In this document: one piece after another, positions 1-9,145 of the stretch
Numbering within the stretch: position 1 is the stretch's first letter
Layout: each line of letters begins with the position of its first letter
Source: Byssochlamys sp. IMV 00236
Taxonomy: Eukaryota; Ascomycota; Eurotiomycetes; Eurotiales; Thermoascaceae
DNA: 13,415 nt
Reading direction: 5' to 3'
Assembly (NCBI GenBank): GCA_001931875.2
Contig: MSJH02000163.1
Coordinates: 1-13,415, forward strand
The notes under the pieces: generated by a model
What the model was told of the DNA's origin: nothing
The model's input: the letters and a program-made list of their open reading frames with translations, nothing else
The model's database searches: none
Translations under genes and position numbers: made by a program

Positions 1-2013
1 TTGAGAGAAGAACTAATAAATGAGGGTACGACCTGAATATAAATGAGAGGTGACGACTGTAAATGTCTGGCGTCGTCTATTAGCTGAGAATGAATAAATA
101 GAGAATTAAGAGATGTGTGATCTATGTAAACACGACACACTGGCTTTAGTCTTGTCATAATCTTGATGGTAGAACATGCATACTGCACGCTCTCTACTGA
201 TAGTAGTCATTGTTGATAAGGATACCAAAATAGCCTAGAAAAAAATGGACAAGTTAGAGGACACGATAGCCTGAGATTTAAAAAATATTGACCTTTGGAA
301 TAAAAAAAAACCGCCCTTTGGCGTTGGAACGACTGTATTTTCGAATAGAATAACAAGAACAAAAAATATACTATACTAGCAGTTTTAAGGCGTGCTCTTC
401 TTTTCTTTTTTTACTACAAGAGTCATCCCAGTTGATTATATTTTTATAACTACTGGATGAATTTGGTCTGTATTTTTTATACAAAAGTAATAGAGCTCTT
501 CATGCTTTCTTGGTAACTTTTCCCCTAAGATCATATGGTTGTCGGTTCTTGAATCTTTTGTACAAAGTAAAACCCACATACTATTTAGCTCTTTTCTTTC
601 TAATAAAGACTCCACTATGAGACTGAATAAAGGGCATCATACTATATAAAAGCTGCTCTTAATTATGATATCTTATGGTCTTACCATCATGTTTTGATAA
701 AACTGATTCTGAGGTGCCTTCCTAATACCCTGACCGATCGACATAGAATGACCAAGTGGATGCTGCTCTACCTTACTTACTTCGGACCCTTGCTGAAAGT
801 TCAAAACATAATTGATATATAAAATTTACTCAATGAACAATTGGATATTGTCTGGTTATAAAGAGCATGGTATGTTGTTGTCGTTTTCAGCATTCAGTTG
901 ATAGGACGAGATGTTGCTGGAGGTTTGAGAACAAGCAGCAAAGTCTCTGTACAATGCCCTTCCAAAAGTAATTGCCGCTTTTTTTTAAAAAAAATAATGA
1001 AAAGACTGTACTTTTCCCTTTATACATGAAAGAGCAGCTATGCAACTATGAGTCAAAACATTTTATATATTGGACATTCGTTCTATTGAAATAATACACA
1101 CATGAACAACTAATACGATAAGTAATGGCACTATCCCTGCAAAAAAAGAGCTCTCTTTGTTGGAGTATGAAGGACAAGGAACGCGAGAACAAGGCTGTAT
1201 GAAGTTTCAAAGTAAATCTTTGAAAATGATGTCATTGTCGAAGAATGAACAGTTGGCTTTTTGGATGTTTATGAACAAGCACAGAAGCATTTTTGTAAGA
1301 CCATGGAAGTAATATCAGCTAAAGATGTGAATGAGTTGTAATGCTGCTTCCATGGGCTGGTAGAGCAAAAGGGTACTTTATACAAAGACTTTTTATAGTT
1401 CAAGGTCAGCTTTTTTGTTAAAGATTTATGTTGTATACGACCTTATCCTTGAGCTTGGGACTTCTTGAAGCTTTTCCCTGTCTTTTTCTTTCTTTCTTAC
1501 ATTTATTTTAGACCTCTACTTCTTTTTAATAGGTTATTTCTATCAACAAAGTACAAGTCGTTCTTGCCGGCTCTAATTTCTGAATTTGAGGCACATTGTT
1601 TAACCCGGCTATGATTTGCTTTATATCGTCTGAATTTGAACAGAATGCACTGTATTTTGTGTAACCACTTCTTTCCCTAATTAATCAACACTGACATCGA
1701 CCCTTCGTCATAGAGCCTTGTTGTATGCATAAAGTATAATAAACAGAAAAAGAGAAAGATCAGGGAAGATAGTTAACTGTTCATAAGGTTCATTTATGAA
1801 ATAGAATAAAAGAGAGGAAGAGAGAGTATCTTTTAAAGATGTGTGTGATTCATCATGTCACTTACAAGACAGAATCATGTCGTCAATGATGATTTATGCG
1901 CATAAATTTACAAATATGAAATTAAGCCAATTCCTATAGTGATTTAATACCCATGAAAGTATTAAAATGACATGACATTGTCAATCTTCTTTTTTGTTTT
2001 CTTTCACAACCAA
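1..2013. other. Gene-free AT-rich region upstream of gene 1
   Basis: No open frame of convincing length or composition was found on either strand. Many stops occur in all frames and A/T runs are frequent, for example T8A8 at 979-994. The longest uninterrupted stretch noticed is about 68 codons on the plus strand near 1106-1312. It has no good start codon and no clear splice partner, so it is not called as a gene. The last 30 nt before 2014 are pyrimidine-rich, like a fungal initiator or 5' leader. The rest may hold the promoter of gene 1, but no specific element stands out. Confidence 0.6.
1953..1970 (+). promoter_or_regulatory. Short uORF and in-frame upstream ATG before gene 1
   Basis: A five-codon uORF (ATG AAA GTA TTA AAA TGA) lies 44 nt before the chosen start of gene 1. 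A second ATG at 1972 is in frame with the start at 2014, with no stop between them. If used, it would add 14 residues rich in Phe (MTLSIFFFVFFHNQ). That extension is encoded by the T/C-rich tract typical of fungal leaders, so I favour the ATG at 2014. Whether either upstream ATG is in the mRNA depends on the transcription start, which cannot be seen here. Confidence 0.35.
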
Positions 2014-4726
2014 ATGGACAGGAATACTGATATTAATTCTTCAAACCAACCGTAAATACATGATTTATACTTAATACATCCATCTTACATTCGTTCTGTT
2101 TAGCACCGAACAGCGATCTTCTTCTATTGATCGTAGCGCATACAACTCTGCTGAAGCACAACGTGCTCAAACAACTTTACATCCTGGAGGAACTTTGCAG
2201 AGCTCTGATATAGGATTAGGTACTGAAACAATGGTACCCAGAAAACAACAAGATATTCCCAAAAATGTCAATGGATTTGACCTCTTCCATCTCAATCTTG
2301 AACATCAGCCTACCTTTAACGACCCTGATAAACGCCACACGTTTGGTCAAACCCAAGAAACACCTGATGTTCGAGCCAGAAAGACATCTGAACCTTCAGT
2401 AGCTACTCAGATTTCACCACCCCCACGCTATGCTGCTAACCAGCAAAGACGATCTGTTCCCTATGACGAAACAATTTCGTTCTTTGGTGATTCCAATGCA
2501 ACAGACAACAAACACTATCCCTCTCGATCTTTGCTCGATCAAGAAGGCCTCCATCGAGGATCCATTGGTACTTTGCCTCATGCTGGTGACAGCCGTGAAC
2601 ACAGACGGTCCTCTGCTCTTTCTGGTTCAGGCGAACAACAGAGGGACAGTCTTTCTACTCCTATGCACCGAACTTCCTCTGCCTTGTCTGGTGCCGGTGA
2701 CTTTCTTCCTCGAGAAGAATCATCCACGACACCTGCTATGAATGATGTTCCTATTGGCGATAGAGCCCTTCATCCAGAAGACAAAGTCTCTGCTGCACCT
2801 GTTGTCACTGGAAATCTTCCTTCGACCCACGAACCTGCTGGTCTCCTTCCTCAAAGCGACCAAGCCGCCGCTCCTCAATCTCCCACAGTTAACCAGGGGG
2901 CTTCAACACACCAACCTTTGGAAGGTGAAGGCAGAGATCGAGAAAAGAGCTATTCAGAAATGGCATCTGAAGCAGCCGCTAATGTCACTGCGACGGCCAA
3001 GGGAGCTATAGCCACCGTGGCCACAGGCGCCACAGCTGCCGCTGCTGCACTCTTTGGCGCAAGCAAAGAAGATGAAGAAAGAGCAAAACGTGAATCGAAT
3101 GTAGAACCTGCCATTCATGGTCAAGAGGCTGATTATGATTCAAAGGACAAGGTTCGTAGGGAAAGCGCTCCTGATGATCAGCATCCTTTTTGTAAGAGCG
3201 TCCATGAGCCTGTGATTCATGGCCAAACAGCCTGTTATCACTGTGTGAAGACTGATGATGAAAGTGCCCAAGCCAAACCTTCCGCGGCTGAAATTACGGG
3301 TACAGCTGCAGCTCTTGGTGCTGCTGGCACGGTCGGCACGGCTGGAGCTGTGCTTGTTACTCCCGACCCTGTTGGTACAAGTACTGTAATAGAAGACGAT
3401 GACAGTGATATTGATCATATCTTGAAACGACCCACAAACACTGACGTCCAAACCACTGGCATCCAAACCACTGATCAGCCTACCGAATGGGCAGGCCAGC
3501 CTTATCCTGCTACTGATGGCGTCTTGGCTGCTGACAAGCACAACTTTGGGCTGAACAGACCTCTTCCTCCTGAAAGCAATAATGAAAGCATGAGCAGTAC
3601 ACGTGCTATTAATGGTGATCCTATCTCTGAAGAAGACGAAATTAAGCAACGTGCTTCTACTGCTCCCACGGACAAAACCATTGAATCTCCCTCTGAGCAT
3701 CAACAAAACCGAAGAAGCAGCCTCACGGCAGGTCTTAAGAGTAAGGCTGTAGCCGGTGGTGCAGCCTTTGCCTCCGCTTTCCGTCGCCTTAGTCATGGCC
3801 CTTCTTCTCCTACCGAGACGGACCGTCGTGTATCAGATGCAGAGGCTTTTAAGCAACAACAACAGCAACAACAACATCATCATGTACATGGTGCAGACAA
3901 GGCTATTGATACAGAAAAGCAAGTAAATAACTATGCCATCCCAGAGGATGTGATGAAGGCTCGAGAGAATAACAGACAGCTGGAAGAGGACTATGGCAAG
4001 AACTATCCCAAAAAAGAGTTTACAAGACAATCAGGGCCTACTAGCCAATCACCACAGGTTGTTCCAACAGATATAAACACACCTTACGACACACATGCTG
4101 TAGGTGAAAGTGGCTTTGCCCATGGTTCGGATAGAGCAGCTGGTCCAACTAGTACTGTTGTTGCTGATATTCCTGTCGACACTGCTGGTGCCACTGCTGT
4201 AGGCGCCTCTGCTGGCGCTACAGCTGCTGCTAATGCTGATGCAAACAAGGCTCTGGAAAATATCACTCCTAGTCGACCTCGTGAAGAAATTACTACTACT
4301 ACCTCTTCTGCTCCCGAATCCAGAACTCAACCTGCTACTATTTCTCCAACCAACTCAACCAACACATGGACCACTGCCCCTATGGTAGCTGACCAACCAC
4401 GACATGCATTTGGCGGAAGCTATGCCTTTGGTAATCGTGACATAGTAGCACCAGGTGAGTATAGTAATAATAATATATGATAAATATTAACTTCATTATG
4501 AAACAGTTCAGCAAGAGATTGCCAAGGCCCCAGGCATTGAATCTATGAAGGTAGCTGGTGTACCTGGTCAAACTGAAGGTCAAGATAACTTTGTTAAAGA
4601 AGAGAATAATGAGCAAAGAAGGACATCAAGAAAAGGATCAATTCAGGTATGAAATGTTGTCAACCTTTCTTTGACTTTTCTAACTGTTTATTATAGAAAG
4701 TAATTGGTAAAATATTTCATAAGTAA
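2014..4726 (+). CDS. Low-complexity Ala-rich protein with polyQ and many R-R-x-S motifs, unknown function
   Basis: Exons are 2014-2051, 2104-4454, 4507-4646 and 4697-4726. Introns of 52, 52 and 50 nt use donors GTAAAT, GTGAGT and GTATGA and acceptors TTAG, ACAG and ATAG. Phases join cleanly, giving 852 residues and a TAA stop. I do not recognise the family. The protein looks largely disordered and hydrophilic. It has Ala/Thr/Gly-rich segments near residues 299-333, 407-435 and 693-733, a Q7-H3 tract at about 597-606, and a basic, possibly amphipathic C-terminus (RRTSRKGSIQKVIGKIFHK). Small internal repeats occur: RRSSALSGSG (180) and RTSSALSGAG (202), EPAIHGQ (347) and EPVIHGQ (381). Basophilic-kinase motifs are frequent (RKTS 105, RRSS 180, RRES 364, RRSS 549, RRLS 573, RRVS 587, RRTS 834, RKGS 838). 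No catalytic domain or convincing transmembrane helix is seen. The start at 2014 has context CCAAATGG. A regulated scaffold or stress-type protein is only a guess. Its 3' end faces gene 2. Confidence 0.85.
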
Positions 4727-4768
4727 ATAAAGTACTTTATAATTTAATTGTATAATCACTCGTAAAAA

Positions 4769-4785
4769 AATAAAAAAAAAATAAA
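4769..4785 (+). terminator. Candidate polyadenylation signals of gene 1
   Basis: Two AATAAA hexamers (4769-4774 and 4780-4785) lie 43-60 nt after the gene 1 stop codon, in an A-rich tract. A further AATAAA (4726-4731) overlaps the stop codon by one base and is probably too close to serve. These are motif matches only. Confidence 0.4.
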
Positions 4786-4815
4786 TCATTATTGCATATA
4801 TTGGTTCTGGACTTT

Positions 4816-4821
4816 TTTATT
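4816..4821 (-). terminator. Candidate polyadenylation signal of gene 2
   Basis: TTTATT on the plus strand is AATAAA on the minus strand, 71 nt beyond the TAG stop of the WD40 gene. If both genes use the signals named here, their 3' UTRs overlap or nearly overlap between about 4785 and 4815. Confidence 0.4.
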
Positions 4822-4891
4822 TGAAAACGAATGACTCAGGCTTTTTTTTTTTTCTTCTGATTAAACAACCGTTACACATTTACTGAAGCAT

Positions 4892-7702
4892 CTATGGCTG
4901 CCAAACGTGGACTATGCCATCTGCTCCAGCAACACCAGCAGCGATTGTCATACATGCTTCATTGACAAATAAGCTCGTTACACAGTTACTCGTTGAATAC
5001 GATTTCACTAATTTGGTTTCTCCTTCAACATTCCAGACTTTGACAAGCTGGTCGCCTCCACCTGTGATAACTATACGACTATCTGCCATCCAATGCAATC
5101 CTCCAATTCCTATACTTGAATCAGGTGCAATCAATGTTTGATTCATCATTGATTCTATAAAGTCGTCAGTATTCTGTATTTAAGATCTTACTTGGTAACT
5201 TACGGTCATGCAAGAGCTTATGTAAGAATCGCGTATGAAATCTCACGTCAAAGATGACGACCTCTCCTTTTTCTTTTTCTGCATTACCCGAGGCAACATA
5301 CATTTCACAGGGACTAATAAGAGGGGAAAGTAAGCACACTTACAATGTTATATGCTTCATTTACCTAATCGAAACCACATTGACATCGTGATGTCCTGTA
5401 TAAAATTTCTCTACAGGCTTGTCCAACCTCACATCGTGTAAATGTAGATGTTTATCTCCACTCAGGTTATCGTAACGGTTATAGTTGCCCGAAGCAATGA
5501 ATCGTCCTACCAATCGGAGTAAATCCACACGTTTTCTTTTTATTTGGATTTTTTTTACCTGAAGATGATACGTTCATGGCAGCTACGCCCCCATTCATCG
5601 AGTCATAATGTCTTACAGGTTGGCACGTCTCCGTATCAAATGTCTGAATCTATTGTACGTGTTTTTATAGTTTGTTCATTGCCTTTTTAGGTAACTTACA
5701 TAGCCTGTGTGCTCTATTTCTCTATTGTAAATACCAAGAAAAAGAAGATTATGAGTCGCATGATGCCCAAATTCCAAGCATTCTACAGCAGGGTTTCGGT
5801 AAAACGGTTCATCAAGTTCACAGATAGAGCCTTGGCCCGTTTTACCAGATGATCCAATTCTCCAGATCGTAGCGGTGCCATCATTGGAACAAGAGGCCAG
5901 CATATTGCCTGCTGTCCAGTAGTTGACTGCTAATTGATTCACTGGCTTACAATGGTATTCTTTTTTTATCCAAATATTTCAGTAAGATAAACGGACAGAC
6001 AAATGATTAACTTACGCAGGGTAGACACGAGCCGACCGGAGCTCTGCCTCCATACTTTGGTTGTCCCATCATGAGACCCAGAAAAGAAGAGACCTCCTTC
6101 GTTAGAGGCTTTCACATCAGCTACTGTTCTCCAAATGGTCTGTTGTTGCTGTGTTTGACTGGTATCTATTGTTTGGTGTCCAAGAAGCGTATGGGTTGTC
6201 TTTGACAATGAATTCCACAATCTAAGATTGCCTGGCATATTATATTGCACATTTTCATCACAAAGTGATCCTACGGCTACACGAACACTTTATGCAAAAC
6301 GATTAAAACAACACATATTGATGATTGAGTATCGTTACCCAGCAAAATCATCCTTAAATACAGCCACAGAAATGGCATCCCCACTTCCTCCAGAAATGAC
6401 ACTCTCTTTTGACATATCTTCCCAACACAATTGCTTTGCCACGTGTCTTACCAAATATCCTGATCTTTTTCGTTGTTGAATTAACGAATATCGACTCTTG
6501 TATGGCGAAGCTCCTAACAGAACACATCAGAATGAGACTTTTTTGCACAAGCTCAAGACTTACGTTTAAACCGCCTAATCATCACAGGCCTTGTGTAGAC
6601 GAAAGGTATATTGCTCGTATAATCGATCCAAAACCACTTACAATCCAGCCCAGTCCTTCCCGGCAGCATGCTTGACACAAACAGCCAAAAGTCAACCTGA
6701 CTTTTAGATCCACGCATCATACGTTTGTTTACATAATATTCCAACACCTCAATCTCTTTTTTCGAAAATGGTATATGCAGCACGTCACCTGGATCCAGTT
6801 GCGCCCAATCCTCCCAAGTTGAATTGAACCATACCTTGTTGGGGACATATAGTTTTTGCATGTCGGTGCTGCTCCCTCGACTGGTCGCCTCATTGCTATG
6901 CGATTCCAGTGAACGCGTTGCACGACGTGATGCTGTACGTAATACAGAGCTGGATTGACTTGAGAGAATAGATGTTTCGGAAAGGGCAAAGAGATACATG
7001 TCTAACATATTAAGATACTCTTCTGTATCTAAATCGCCTGGTATAATATTTTGTTTATCTGATGTAATTGATGGCTGGGATTGTACATTGATGCGCTATA
7101 TAAATAACAAACGTTAATTACACTGGCTTTTCTTTTCTTTTTCTTTTTTTAATCTTTACAATGGTATTTGTTGGTATATTTGAAACTACATTGGGTATGC
7201 TGGACGTATTATATAAATCAGATGAAGATGATGGCAGCGTCAGTGGAGTGTCTAGTTGCATTGGAGCAACCAAACTATCAGTAGCTAGAGCACACTCGTC
7301 TAGCTCCATAGGTTTAACATACATGCTGCCCTCTGTGTCCACAACGTCTTCTTTAGTATTTACAGTATCTACGTCAGGCTCGTCGTCTAATGAAAAAGCT
7401 TTTGACATCTCATCCAGGGCTGCAAGAAATTCTTTTCTCTGCTGCTCAAACATTTCCTCAAAATCAATATTGTCCAAGTTTTGCATTGTATTCTTTGACA
7501 TGTGTTCTTCATCGGAATCATCAACCACGATGTATTCTGTGTCATTTTGCTTAATGTCTGGCTGTTCTTGTTGCTGTTCTTCCTGAGGTTGCTTTGAAAG
7601 GTTGTTGCCATTGTCTTCTTCATCGCTGCTGATCACTATCAGATCTACAGATGGCTGTTTTTTTACATAGCTTATGAAACTATTTGTGCTGCCATCCTTC
7701 AT
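4892..7702 (-). CDS. SUMO-interaction motif / Myb-SANT-like / WD40-repeat protein
   Basis: Nine exons on the minus strand: 7702-7160, 7095-6564, 6513-6339, 6287-6016, 5941-5700, 5649-5559, 5506-5365, 5313-5204 and 5154-4892. The eight introns are 49-74 nt, all GT-AG. All phases agree and the total of 2370 nt gives 789 residues. Residues 1-181 are acidic and hold two SIM-like motifs, LIVISSDEED (21-30) and YIVVDDSDEE (57-66). Basic and Ser-rich sequence follows. A Myb/SANT-like helical unit lies at about 289-341, with the spaced aromatics and pattern FWLFVSSMLPGRTGLDCKW. From about 395 to the end there are seven or eight WD40 blades, with blade ends NLRLWN (442), SHDGTTKVWR (497), SNDGTATIWR (535), GDQLVKVWNVE and GIVHVWQP. 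The propeller should bind partners, and the SANT and SIM parts point to chromatin and SUMOylated proteins. A Raf1/DIM-9-like subunit of a Clr4-type heterochromatin ligase is one possibility but unproven. The ATG at 7702 was chosen because the in-frame extension to 7855 translates a T-rich leader. Confidence 0.92.
6682..6840 (-). other. Myb/SANT-like domain within gene 2
   Basis: The segment around residues 289-341 begins with FSKKEIEVLEYYV and ends with DFWLFVSSMLPGRTGLDCKW. It keeps the SANT/Myb layout: an aromatic at the start, a charged helix 1, then W-x-x-V-S-x-x-L-P-G-R-T-x-x-x-C-x-x-x-W for helices 2 and 3. The first Trp of Myb repeats is Phe here, which is common in divergent SANT domains. 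It sits between the acidic N-terminus and the WD40 propeller. Assignment is by eye. Confidence 0.65.
7505..7642 (-). other. Two SUMO-interaction-like motifs in gene 2 N-terminus
   Basis: Codons 21-30 (7642-7613) and 57-66 (7534-7505) each encode a short aliphatic core followed at once by Asp/Glu/Ser residues (LIVISSDEED and YIVVDDSDEE). This is the classical arrangement of a SUMO-interacting motif with a phospho-Ser or acidic tail. They are 36 residues apart, a spacing that would allow binding to a SUMO chain or to two SUMO moieties. This is a pattern match; binding is inferred. Confidence 0.7.
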
Positions 7703-7738
7703 TCTTTTTCGTGTATTTGTTAAAAGTTGTATAGAACA

Positions 7739-7772
7739 GAGCAAAAAGAATTTTTTTTTTTTCTTTTTGCTC
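7739..7772 (-). repeat. Perfect 12-bp inverted repeat in the presumed leader of gene 2
   Basis: GAGCAAAAAGAA at 7739-7750 and its exact reverse complement at 7761-7772 are separated by ten T (plus strand). On the gene 2 transcript this is a 12-bp stem with an A10 loop, whose 3' edge is about 36 nt before the ATG. It could form a leader hairpin, if transcription starts upstream of it. Confidence 0.6.
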
Positions 7773-7859
7773 ACAAGAAGCTGGTAGACGGACTTTAAAT
7801 TAGAAGACAAAAGAAAAAGATAAAGACAAAGAAACATTTGACGTATGCAAGGCATTTTT

Positions 7860-7865
7860 TTTATA
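7860..7865 (-). promoter_or_regulatory. Possible TATA box of gene 2
   Basis: TTTATA on the plus strand is TATAAA on the minus strand, about 160 nt upstream of the chosen start. It is followed by a T/C-rich tract that could contain the initiation site. It is a weak motif in AT-rich DNA, and other TATA-like strings occur nearby. Confidence 0.25.
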
Positions 7866-7988
7866 GAATGGAATAAGAATGTACATAAAGCATGTAATAT
7901 AAAGTAAAGAGAATAATATGCATTGATGTTAGATAAAGAGATAGAGAGAAGAAAAGAATGTCATAAAGTGAATATATATAATGTGTGA

Positions 7989-8050
7989 GTGTGTGTGTGT
8001 GTGTGTGTGTACGTGTACGTGTGTATATAAAATGTGTGTGTGTGTGCGTA
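7989..8050. repeat. (GT)n microsatellite with long alternating purine-pyrimidine tract
   Basis: Eleven GT units (7989-8010) continue into AC/GT/AT dinucleotides, so that purine and pyrimidine alternate without a break over 7989-8029. After a short A run, a second alternating tract covers 8032-8050. Such tracts are length-polymorphic and can adopt Z-DNA. This one sits about 290 nt upstream of the gene 2 start codon. Confidence 0.9.
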
Positions 8051-8819
8051 AGTGGAGAAAAAAAAAAGATTCGTTACAAATCAGATGGTGAGTGTTGTGT
8101 GAGAGTGTATCATGCTGAGGTTGTCTAGGTGATGTAAAAGAAAGGAGGGTTTCATAGGTAACCAGAACTGAAGATGCACAGAATTTCTTTTTTGGTCCAC
8201 CATGTAAGTATCATTTGTATACAAATTATATAAACAGCAATAAGAAATGACGTCTTTTGTAGTTGTATCGTTGTCGTCATTTATGCATATAGCGGACAAT
8301 CTGAAGATACATGCTTGGTTGACCCACAAAAATAACATATCTTTTCACCCTTTGGCGAAGATGATACTTGATGGTTCTTACAATGATGTTTGTGCATTAA
8401 ATTGTTGTTCTTCTTAATTGATTCAACCATAGCTTAGTTGGCATAAATTATAGAATTTAAAAAAAAAAGAAAAGAAAAAAAGAGAAACAATAGATAAATT
8501 ATATAAAAAAAAGAAAAAAATTTCAAGGCCCATTTTATAAGGAAAACCCCTCAAAGGATGTGTAACGGGCTTCAAGGACCTTTCATCCTGGGTTCGAGAT
8601 CGACGCAAATGGTATATTGGGTTACACGTGGAACTTGTCAGAATAAATATCCTATATAATAATTATCCTATTTAATGAGGTTACACTCGGGGATTGGGTA
8701 CAGGTAGATGATCATAAAATGAGGACATACCCTTTTTTTCTCTCTCTCTCTTTTATTTAATGTTACTCTCTTGTTCATCTTCACCTATTCAACTAAGAAA
8801 TATTGAAAAAAAAATATAT

Positions 8820-9145
8820 ATGGAAAGAGAAGCCATTCGTTGCGTGTATTATGGATGGGTTGCTTAGTTTTAATCTTTTTATTGATTTTTTCTTGAGCTT
8901 AGCAATCAGATTCCAACGATAATGCAAAGAGTATCACGCCAAAAGAAACAGTAACAGTGTACAATGATTTGTTATCTACTCGGCGAATAGCGTTTCAAAC
9001 AATCCAAAGGAGAGATTATGACTACTACTTAAATAAAAGGACTGCTAAAGTCACTTTGACATCAAGAGAATCAATTACCGCAGCCTGTGAAGATGTGGGT
9101 TCTAAGAACCTATGCTTCAGCCTCAATTGTATTCCATGTCTGTGA
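8820..9145 (+). CDS. Possible small two-exon gene, unknown
   Basis: An 81-codon open stretch (8903-9145) begins immediately after a good acceptor. A T-rich tract ends in GAGCTTAG, and the TAG itself is in frame, so the open stretch starts exactly at the splice point. An upstream exon 8820-8843 (ATG, encoding MEREAIRC) with donor GTGTAT would join in phase through a 59-nt intron, giving 88 residues. The C-terminal part is Cys-rich (LCFSLNCIPCL) and the middle is basic with RRDYDYYLNKR. I recognise no family, and the gene could equally be a relic or chance. Upstream lie a CT-rich run and TATA-like sequence, as expected of a fungal promoter but not diagnostic. Confidence 0.33.

Larger units (their letters stand above)
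7773..8819. other. Simple-sequence-rich intergenic region
   Basis: This stretch between gene 2 and the possible small gene at 8820 contains the (GT)n tract at 7989-8050, an A/G-rich block at about 8460-8521 and a CT run near 8740-8755. Single 8-bp sites resembling a G-box (ACACGTGG near 8624) and TATA-like strings occur close to 8655. An 85-codon open frame on the minus strand at 8338-8081 has no recognisable features and is within chance expectation, so it is not called. Confidence 0.5.

Noticed and set aside
1106..1312. 68-codon open frame on the plus strand with Glu/Lys-rich composition
   Set aside because: No start codon at its beginning, no convincing splice sites or recognisable family, and an overlapping frame from ATG 1125 is also open. 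Within chance or a relic.
3140..3796. 218-codon minus-strand ORF inside gene 1
   Set aside because: It lies wholly antisense to a well-supported exon and has the Ser/Arg/Cys-rich look of a shadow frame.
7703..7855. N-terminal extension of gene 2 starting MPCIRQMF with a signal-peptide-like hydrophobic stretch
   Set aside because: It translates a T-rich leader, a poly-A/T hairpin and a K6 run; the acidic SIM region makes more sense as the true N-terminus of a nuclear protein.
8423..8612. tRNA or tRNA-derived SINE: an A-box-like TAGCTTAGTTGG (8430-8441) and a B-box-like GGTTCGAGATC (8591-8601)
   Set aside because: The boxes are about 150 nt apart, the D-stem does not pair, only about three of five T-stem pairs form, and the acceptor ends do not match.
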